Shown here piece after piece: positions 58,164-64,000 of a stretch of 64,000 nucleotides of DNA (the first letter of the stretch is position 1; each line of letters opens with the position of its first letter). The stretch comes from Rufibacter roseus (GTDB lineage Bacteria; Bacteroidota; Bacteroidia; Cytophagales; Hymenobacteraceae). Position numbers and translations under genes: made by a program. The DNA is taken from NCBI RefSeq assembly GCF_001647285.1, contig NZ_LRML01000002.1:372001-436000 (forward strand), in the 5' to 3' direction. The notes under the pieces are model-generated. The model was not told the DNA's origin. It saw only the letters and a program-made list of their open reading frames with translations, and did no database searches.

Positions 58164-58207
58164 CTAGATAGAAGAAGGGGGTATTTGTAACCCCTTCTTC
58201 TATCTAG
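58164..58207 (-). terminator. Terminator after the cytochrome c lipoprotein gene
   Basis: A perfect 17-bp stem CTAGATAGAAGAAGGGG/CCCCTTCTTCTATCTAG with a ten-base loop, between the cytochrome stop and the YceI start. Confidence 0.8.
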
Positions 58208-58215
58208 CGGATTAA

Positions 58216-58611
58216 TTAGTTATTAAGAGCACCGTCATCTACCCATTTCCTTATTTTGGCGATGTTACAGTCAGAAAGTTTAGCCCCACCTTGAGGCATG
58301 GCCGGAAACCCTGCAGCATGGGTAATAACCCCTACAAGTTTGCCATTAAGTGCTTGGGCTCTGACTCCGGCGTATGTGTCTAACACTACTCCCCCTGATG
58401 CGACTGAGGTGTTATGGCAACTATTGCAGCTAGAAGACATAATGGAAGATATAGTGTTAGAGTAAGTTACAGAGCTGGTGACACATGGCGGAGGTTGATT
58501 GGTGGGAGGCGTGGTGGGTTTCACATCTTCTTCTTTGTCACTTGCACAGGCGGCCAGCAACGGCAAAGCAATAGACAGCACTATGAATTTCAGGAATTGA
58601 GGCTTTTTCAT
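58216..58611 (-). CDS. Small c-type cytochrome lipoprotein
   Basis: 131 residues; lipobox LLAAC (Cys22), a Pro/Thr-rich linker, then a heme-binding CNSCH (62-66) and a likely axial Met in FPAMPQGG. The C-terminal helix LSDCNIAKIRKWVDDGAL is typical of class I cytochromes linked to dehydrogenases. It carries electrons at the periplasmic face of a membrane. Separated from YceI by a terminator, so it has its own transcript or ends the CHRD one. Confidence 0.85.
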   Translation of the reverse strand: MKKPQFLKFIVLSIALPLLAACASDKEEDVKPTTPPTNQPPPCVTSSVTYSNTISSIMSSSCNSCHNTSVASGGVVLDTYAGVRAQALNGKLVGVITHAAGFPAMPQGGAKLSDCNIAKIRKWVDDGALNN

Positions 58612-58674
58612 AAAAGTTCATGAGGAAAATTGAGATAGAACTCAAAAGGTGTAGAAACGGACTTCAAGGAAAAC

Positions 58675-59133
58675 CTACTGAGTAACTTGTCCCCTTAGCT
58701 CACCTGCAGGAAACTGGCTGCTATGAATATTCACGTACCAATTACCCGCTAACAAATCAGCCTCCTGTTCTGTGGTCAAAGGAGCAGTTTGGGAATTTAT
58801 AGGACTGGTGTATGGACTTGCCCCTATACCTACTGCCACTGGCCCACTTGCCCCGGCAGCTCCTTTGTGAAAGTGCATATTTGTGGGGGTGATGCCAGTA
58901 AAGGTAATATTGTAAGACAGCACCTTCGTATTTTTATCATAAGTACCAGAAAAGGTGCCTGTAGCTTGAGAATTATTGGCAGGCACCTCATTGGCACCAG
59001 ACAAAGTGCTGTTTTTGAATTTCACTAGGTGGCTTTGGTCATCTTCATCATCATTGCCGCAACCAGATAGCAAAACAGATAAAAAGAGAAACATCACTAG
59101 CTTAAAAGTTGTGTGATTACAAATAGTTTTCAT
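58675..59133 (-). CDS. CHRD domain lipoprotein
   Basis: 152 residues; lipobox VLLSGC. The CHRD (chordin-like) domain is clear: STLSGANEVPANNSQATGTF, VLSYNITFTGITPTNMHFHKG (in parts), AGNWYVNIHSSQFPAGELRGQV. CHRD domains are beta-sandwiches found in many secreted bacterial proteins; they may bind metal or other proteins, but no activity is established. 63 bp upstream of the cytochrome gene. Confidence 0.88.
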   Translation of the reverse strand: MKTICNHTTFKLVMFLFLSVLLSGCGNDDEDDQSHLVKFKNSTLSGANEVPANNSQATGTFSGTYDKNTKVLSYNITFTGITPTNMHFHKGAAGASGPVAVGIGASPYTSPINSQTAPLTTEQEADLLAGNWYVNIHSSQFPAGELRGQVTQ

Positions 59134-59227
59134 GTTAGAATGGGAAAGGTTTTAAAAATGTGTAGACAATAACATACCACCCAGCACATTTTGAGTGCTG
59201 CCACAAGGAATCAGAATTTATACTTGA

Positions 59228-60601
59228 TTAAGGCCTTAGCCCTAGAGAATAGCCAACTGAAAAGAAAACACCGGCGCTGCTCAATTTGATTTTACCGGCC
59301 CCTACACCAGTCAATGGAATTTTAGCAAACGGTTCCGCCCCCACTGAAAAAGCAGTTGACAACGCTTTCGAGTACACTACTGACACGTTTTGAACAGCAA
59401 ACAAGTGCTGATTCTGATTCTCTACCTCCCATGTCTTTTTAGAATAATAGTCACCGTAGCCTGAAGTGTATTTGTATGTGGACGTATAGCGTTCACTGAG
59501 CATGATATAACTGGAAATACCCGTCTGCACCGCAACACTGCTGCTCTGGCCTGCCCATACCTTATATCTAATGTTTAGCGGCAAATCAAGAACTTTACAG
59601 GTGGCATCTATGTAAGTCAGTTCTCCAGAGCCACTGTAGTAACCGCCTGCCCCTGAGTAATCATTGGGCAGGGCGCTGTAAACTTTGTTTGCCAATACGG
59701 CACCGGTCACAAAGCTGAACTTCTGCGTAATAGGCACCACCATGATTAATCCACCATTCACACTAATGCCATCTACCCCTCTAAAATTTACGGTAGTAAA
59801 ATCAGGTGCAACGGCCAAAGCGATCTGGATTGATTTAAAAAAATAAGAGGCCTCCTTCTGCGCCTTCTCCTGCTTGTCCTCTTTGTGCGTGGCAGAGGCA
59901 AAATGCTCCGAAAGAGAATCTTCTACCATAACTTCTACCTGAAGAACTTTATAATCATCCTCATTCTCTTCTGCTGCCAACTCACCTGCAGAGATACTAC
60001 CTCTTAATTCTGCGGCTTTGTCTTTTGCTAGAACATCAAGAAGTGTGACTTCACCTAGTTGCTCTGTTTGCTTCTCTTCCTTTGTTAACTCTGTGTCAGT
60101 TGAATCATAAAGGTGCACAGACACCATTTCTCTTGCAGGAGGGCTTGGTATTCTCCACTTCCAGCTAATTGAATTTGAAGTTTTTACATCTTTTTTAATT
60201 ACGTTTCTAACTGCCAATTTATTTGCAGCATTCTTTATGCCATTTGTTTTAGTGATTGTTTTACCTGGCCAGTTCTGGTTCAGAATAGCTTTCTTCTGCT
60301 TCCTGCTATTTCTCTCTTCACCTTCAGGGTCACTTTTTAACACGTCAGTAGTTGCTGATGCTGGAGTTTGGCTTAATGCCTGCGCAGATTCTGAAAAAGA
60401 CGATGAACTGAACTTATAAACCGTCAACAAGCTGATCATAACCAACAAGAGAAACACTGAGAGAACCCCTTTCAAGTACCTGCTCCTGGTCTGTGCGGCC
60501 TCTAATTTAAGGTCCATATCTTTCCAGGCCTCCGGGTCAAATGGGGGATCTACCTGCTCTGCCGACTCTTTAAACAGACGGTCCAGCTCTTCGTCAGACA
60601 T
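59228..60601 (-). CDS. Membrane-anchored beta-barrel protein downstream of ECF sigma factor (anti-sigma-like)
   Basis: About 457 residues from the ATG at 60601; another ATG five codons upstream gives a longer overlap with the sigma gene. The N-terminus MSDEELDRLFKESAEQVDPPFD then PEAWKDMDLKLEA is the short cytosolic segment common next to Bacteroidota ECF sigma genes. A transmembrane helix (about 43-63, GVLSVFLLLVMISLLTVY) and a long charged linker follow. The C-terminal 200 residues look like outer-membrane beta-barrel strands (LPLNIRYKVWAGQSSSVAVQ, AFSVGAEPFAKIPL). A plausible transmembrane partner of the sigma factor; direct anti-sigma activity is inferred. Confidence 0.7.
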   Translation of the reverse strand: MSDEELDRLFKESAEQVDPPFDPEAWKDMDLKLEAAQTRSRYLKGVLSVFLLLVMISLLTVYKFSSSSFSESAQALSQTPASATTDVLKSDPEGEERNSRKQKKAILNQNWPGKTITKTNGIKNAANKLAVRNVIKKDVKTSNSISWKWRIPSPPAREMVSVHLYDSTDTELTKEEKQTEQLGEVTLLDVLAKDKAAELRGSISAGELAAEENEDDYKVLQVEVMVEDSLSEHFASATHKEDKQEKAQKEASYFFKSIQIALAVAPDFTTVNFRGVDGISVNGGLIMVVPITQKFSFVTGAVLANKVYSALPNDYSGAGGYYSGSGELTYIDATCKVLDLPLNIRYKVWAGQSSSVAVQTGISSYIMLSERYTSTYKYTSGYGDYYSKKTWEVENQNQHLFAVQNVSVVYSKALSTAFSVGAEPFAKIPLTGVGAGKIKLSSAGVFFSVGYSLGLRP

Positions 60602-61160
60602 ATTCTTCCAACTCATCTACCCTATTTTTTTTTAGCACTTCTCTTAAATTGGCTCTCGCCTTTGATAAATTAGACTTTGAGGTACCCACAGAAATTCCTA
60701 AAACCTCAGCTATTTCTTCATGGGTGTAGCCATCTATCACAAACAGGTTAAATACAGTTTTATAGGTAGGCGACAACTGCTGCACTAAGCTCAGTAGGTA
60801 TTCATAGTTCAAGGCACTTACAACATCAACCGTATCTGCCACGGGCAAAGCAGAATCTAAATCTGCCGCATGGTAATGCTTAAGGTTATGACGGTAGTTA
60901 TCTAAAGCGGCATTGATCATAATGCGTCTAACCCAGCCTTTGAAAGGTTTGTCTGGTGAATAATGTTTGAGTTTGGTAAACACCTTCATGAACCCGTCAT
61001 TCATGACTTCCTTTGCTTCTTCTACATTTTTGCTGTAGCGCAAACAAATACTCATGGCGTAGCCAAAGAAATGCTTGTAAAGCTTTCTTTGTGCTTCGCG
61101 GTTGTTGATCAGACAACCGCGAAGCATTTCTGCCAATGCTTTGCTTTCCGCTTCGTTCAC
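60594..61160 (-). CDS. ECF RNA polymerase sigma factor
   Basis: 188 residues. Region 2: AQRKLYKHFFGYAMSICLRY, NVEEAKEVMNDGFMKVF, PFKGWVRRIMINAALDNYR. Region 4: LSPTYKTVFNLFVIDGYTHE, EIAEVLGISVGTSKSNLSKARANL (in parts). The start is a GTG at 61160; no ATG or TTG is found in frame before the upstream stop. It overlaps the next gene by eight bases, so it is translated with its membrane partner. The target promoters are unknown; the nearby envelope genes are candidates. Confidence 0.9.
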   Translation of the reverse strand: MNEAESKALAEMLRGCLINNREAQRKLYKHFFGYAMSICLRYSKNVEEAKEVMNDGFMKVFTKLKHYSPDKPFKGWVRRIMINAALDNYRHNLKHYHAADLDSALPVADTVDVVSALNYEYLLSLVQQLSPTYKTVFNLFVIDGYTHEEIAEVLGISVGTSKSNLSKARANLREVLKKNRVDELEEYV

Positions 61161-61370
61161 AGTTTCTGTATTTGCCTGCCCATCACGGAGTAAGTTCAGA
61201 AATGGTTGCCTTCATTTGTTGAAAACATCAACTTTTTTTTCTGTCTAAGAATTGTCTGAGTGAAAGAGCAAGCCAGCATTGATGAAATCTGCCTTGGCGG
61301 GTATTTTAAGCAGTTATATAGGAGAGATGACGTTATGTCTTAATGATTTTATTGCCCCTAATTGATTTTT

Positions 61371-61410
61371 CGTTTTAGGGCTACTTTCTCAAAAGCAGGT
61401 AAAAAACAGA
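61371..61410. repeat. Dispersed palindromic repeat, copy 11 (degenerate)
   Basis: CGTTTTAGGGCTACTTTCTC, then AAAAGCAGGTAAAAAACAG. The left arm is canonical; the right arm has decayed. Confidence 0.5.
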
Positions 61411-61445
61411 ACCCCTGACCAAAGAATTTAACATGGTCAGGGGTT
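61410..61445 (-). terminator. Terminator after the histidine kinase
   Basis: Stem AACCCCTGACCA/TGGTCAGGGGTT with a 12-base AT-rich loop. Confidence 0.78.
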
Positions 61446-61482
61446 TCTAATCTTTGAAAAAAGCCATTGTAAAATCAGGCAC

Positions 61483-63999
61483 CTAATTCTTTAGCATGGG
61501 CAGGCTTACTTTGAATATGGAGCCAATACTTGGCTCACTTTCTACATGAACCTGACCACCTAGCGCCTCAGCCTGGGTTTTCACAAGGTAAAGACCCAAA
61601 CCACGCCCTCCCACATGAAAGTGGAAGCGTTTATACAATCCAAAAAGGTTCTTTCCTTCTTTGGCTAGATTGATACCTAAGCCATTGTCTTGCACTGAAA
61701 GATAAAGCATGTCTTCTGCGGGTGACTTTTCGGCAATCAACCGCACCTGAAGCGGATGATCAGGGGATTGATATTTAACGGCATTGGTCAACAAGTTGCT
61801 GACAATACTGCTGAGGTAACTTCTAATAGAGCCTACTTCCTTGATGCCGTTTAATTCTACCGTCACCTGTTTGGCGCTATCATTCGGCAGCACCTGTAAT
61901 GCCTGCTCTATGACTTCTGGCAGTAAAACAGTTTCTCTCATTTCTACTGCCCCCGTACGCAGGCTCAGCAAATCATTTAAATCCCGAATAATGGCATCAA
62001 GGTTTTGGGCGGTTTTCTGGAGCCTTTCTGTTAAGGCTATCCGCATTTCGGGGCTATCAGTTGTACCTAACAGTGAGGTCAAGCCTAATACATTAGCCAC
62101 CGGTGAGCGTAAGTTATGCGATACAATATAAGTAAACTGCTCTAAGTGCCTGTTCCGGCGCAGCAATTCTTCAGTTAACTGGGCACGTTCCTCCTCGGCC
62201 CTTTTCTGTTCCGTTATTTCCGTTTCTATAACTATAAACTTCTTGCTGCCCCCCGTTTCTTTGTCTATGATAGGTGTTACATCCAATTTAGACCAATATA
62301 TCTCCCCTGCCTTGTTGCGGTTCTGCACCTCCTGAACAAAGGGTTTGTCAAGCGCTAGCTTCTCTCTGATGGAATTTACTTTATCTGAGCTGGTGGCAGG
62401 GCCTGCCAGAAAATCACCCGGTCTGCAGCCTACCACTTCTTCCAAGGTATAACCTGTCACTCTGGTAAAGCCTTCATTCACCCACTCAATGCGGGCCATG
62501 TCATCGGTAATATACACGGAGTTTACTGTCTTGCTAGCGACTAATGACAGCTTTTTCAGTTCTGCTTCTGTCTTTTTTCTATCATTTATTCCCCTGAAGT
62601 AAACGGACACCCCTTCTTCTGATGGATAGGCGCTTACATCTATCCAAAGATTTGCTGGTTTATATAATGTCTCAAAATGCACCGGCCTCTGCTCAGATAG
62701 CCCCTGTTGATATTGGGCATAAGATTCAGAGAAATCTTGAGCGGGAAATATTTCACGGAAATCTTGACCTAGCAAACCATTGCGTGTTAGCCGCATTACT
62801 TGCTCAAATTCTTTGTTTACATAGGTAAACTTCCAATCTTTATCAATGGTGAAGAAAGCATCTTTGATACTTTCCAGTGTATTATGCAATCTTTTAGCTG
62901 TTGCCTCCAGTAACAACTGCTGCTCTTTTGAAGCCGTCACATCTTTGGCTATACCATAGGCACCTACTACTTCACCGTTTACAACAATGGGTATTTCGGT
63001 GTAATTAAAGTAACGATATACGTTGTTGTGCCCTATTAGTGAGCTCTCTCCTGAAATGGACTCGCCACTTAATACTCTCTTGAACTCCGCCTTTACTTTT
63101 TCAAGGGTCTCAGGGTTCGCATAGTCATAAAGATGCTTCTTTGTAAGCTCTTCTTCCGTAAGACCAAATAAATCCAGCGTTACTTTGTTTGCAGAGGTAT
63201 AATACCCCTTAGTGTCTAAAGAATACACCGCGTCTGGGTTGAGGTGAAACAGCGCCTTATAACGCTGTTCGCTTTCCTGTAGCATTAGCTCCGCCTGCTT
63301 ACGCTCTGTTATATCTCGGCTGTTAGCAATAATACCTCTGATGTTTGGGTCTTCTAAGCAATTGGTAACGGTAGACTCTAGCCAACGCCATTCACCCGAG
63401 GAGTTTAAAAAGCGGAAAGGCTCTGTCTTAACTACATGACATTGTAAGACCTCTTCAAAGACTTTTTGCAACCCAGAAATGTCTTCAGGATGTATATATT
63501 CATATGAACTTTTCCCAATAAAAGATTCTGGACTGTAACCCAATATTCGGTGCGAATTAGCACTTGCAAAAATATATTCCCCCGCTGCGGAAAGAATTGC
63601 AATTAAATCCGCCCCTTGTGAAAGCAGTGCCTGCAAGCGCATTTCTGTTTCTTCTTTAAACCGCTCGCTTGCCAACAATTGGGTTTTATCACGGGCAATA
63701 CAAATAACTTTTTTTGCTTCTATTAAAATTGAAGAAGACCAAGAAAGATGCACTACCGACCCATTTTTGTGAAGGTAGCGGTTCTTAAAATTTGTGATGA
63801 CTGCAGAGGCTGAGGACTGTAACTTAGCCGTGCTATCATCTGTAATTGCAATATCATCCGGATGAATAAAAGATAAGTAACTTTTACCTATCATTTCCTC
63901 AGGCAAATATCCTAGTATTGATTGGGAGGCATTATTAACCCTCAAGAAAACACCTTGCAGATCAAAGGTGCAGATCAAATCTGCAGAACGATCTTGCAC
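61483..63999 (-). CDS. Multi-PAS sensor histidine kinase (N-terminus beyond window)
   Basis: 838 residues are visible and the frame is open to the window edge, so the start is missing. At least five PAS/PAC repeats can be counted (each with motifs like SILGYLPEEMIGKSYLSFIH, RILGYSPESFIGKSSYEYIH, VTGYTLEEVVGCRPGDF) followed by PAC segments ending ITERKQAEL or ITEQKRAEEE. A helical linker then leads to the HisKA motif IVSHNLRSPVANVLGL (phospho-acceptor His about residue 628 of the fragment), and a HATPase with N box SNLLTNAVKYQ, G1 QDNGLGIN and G2 GGRGLGLYLV. A cytoplasmic redox or ligand sensor is likely. No response regulator is in the window. Confidence 0.9.
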   Translation of the reverse strand: MQDRSADLICTFDLQGVFLRVNNASQSILGYLPEEMIGKSYLSFIHPDDIAITDDSTAKLQSSASAVITNFKNRYLHKNGSVVHLSWSSSILIEAKKVICIARDKTQLLASERFKEETEMRLQALLSQGADLIAILSAAGEYIFASANSHRILGYSPESFIGKSSYEYIHPEDISGLQKVFEEVLQCHVVKTEPFRFLNSSGEWRWLESTVTNCLEDPNIRGIIANSRDITERKQAELMLQESEQRYKALFHLNPDAVYSLDTKGYYTSANKVTLDLFGLTEEELTKKHLYDYANPETLEKVKAEFKRVLSGESISGESSLIGHNNVYRYFNYTEIPIVVNGEVVGAYGIAKDVTASKEQQLLLEATAKRLHNTLESIKDAFFTIDKDWKFTYVNKEFEQVMRLTRNGLLGQDFREIFPAQDFSESYAQYQQGLSEQRPVHFETLYKPANLWIDVSAYPSEEGVSVYFRGINDRKKTEAELKKLSLVASKTVNSVYITDDMARIEWVNEGFTRVTGYTLEEVVGCRPGDFLAGPATSSDKVNSIREKLALDKPFVQEVQNRNKAGEIYWSKLDVTPIIDKETGGSKKFIVIETEITEQKRAEEERAQLTEELLRRNRHLEQFTYIVSHNLRSPVANVLGLTSLLGTTDSPEMRIALTERLQKTAQNLDAIIRDLNDLLSLRTGAVEMRETVLLPEVIEQALQVLPNDSAKQVTVELNGIKEVGSIRSYLSSIVSNLLTNAVKYQSPDHPLQVRLIAEKSPAEDMLYLSVQDNGLGINLAKEGKNLFGLYKRFHFHVGGRGLGLYLVKTQAEALGGQVHVESEPSIGSIFKVSLPMLKN

Positions 64000-64000
64000 T

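Larger units (their letters stand above)
61161..61482. other. Intergenic region upstream of the sigma gene
   Basis: 322 bp. Contains degenerate dispersed palindrome copy 11 (61371-61410) and the histidine kinase terminator (61410-61445). The sigma promoter must lie within it; no clear motif seen. Confidence 0.5.

Noticed and set aside
8461-61410. The repeated palindromes as a CRISPR array
   Set aside because: Copies are kilobases apart with no regular spacers or cas genes, and each is a single palindrome.

Overview
The window looks like a chromosome piece from a Bacteroidota member, most likely order Cytophagales near Rufibacter/Pontibacter/Hymenobacter. The support is a SusC/SusD pair, four proteins with type IX secretion (T9SS) tails, many Bacteroidota-type secreted glycan enzymes, DUF5777 and CHRD proteins, and almost no Shine-Dalgarno sequences. 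The genus is inferred from gene content, not from a marker gene. Backbone GC is roughly 43% by eye; the island at the left end is more AT-rich.

Layout. 1-405: the end of hscB and tRNA-Leu(CAA). 390-6841: an integrative element lodged in the 3' end of that tRNA, bounded by a 17-bp direct repeat. It carries a GNAT acetyltransferase and an RhtA-like exporter at the tRNA end, then a leftward module: an HUH rolling-circle Rep with a YxxxY active site, an excisionase-type HTH protein, three unknown proteins and a tyrosine integrase. 6842-9000: the displaced chromosomal tRNA terminator, a PQQ sugar dehydrogenase lipoprotein and a decayed relic of a second, related rep gene.

9000-48720 is a large polysaccharide utilisation region: GH109, an esterase, a LacI-type regulator, a ThuA/PQQ-dehydrogenase/PKD/cytochrome fusion, two sialidase-fold proteins, a GH5-like enzyme, CE15, GH20, DUF4861, GH35, SusD, SusC, a DUF4886 SGNH protein, a heparinase II/III-type lyase, a FucP-type transporter, a cytosolic CBM9-like protein, an N-acetylhexosamine 1-kinase, a sugar-1-phosphate nucleotidyltransferase, GH3 and GH88. 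Together they suggest uptake of a heteropolysaccharide containing uronic acid, N-acetylhexosamine and galactose. Lyase and GH88 would handle uronic acids, GH20/GH109/GH35/GH3 trim the ends, and the kinase and nucleotidyltransferase turn freed HexNAc into nucleotide sugar. No sulfatase is present.

49523-56071: four tandem T9SS-secreted paralogues sharing an N-terminal domain of two subtypes, two of them with an SGNH hydrolase. 56688-61160: a DUF5777 barrel, YceI, a cytochrome c lipoprotein, a CHRD lipoprotein, a membrane-anchored beta-barrel protein and its ECF sigma factor. 61483-end: a multi-PAS histidine kinase cut by the window edge.

The main non-genic signals are: (1) operator-like 13-mers with a CG centre and a CGAGCACA half-site upstream of most glycan units, three of them as pairs with centres exactly 31 bp apart; (2) a dispersed family of about 40-bp palindromes (11 copies) with compensating stem changes; (3) a 9-A tract that puts the LacI start codon out of frame with its HTH; (4) integrase arm-type repeats inside both ends of the island.
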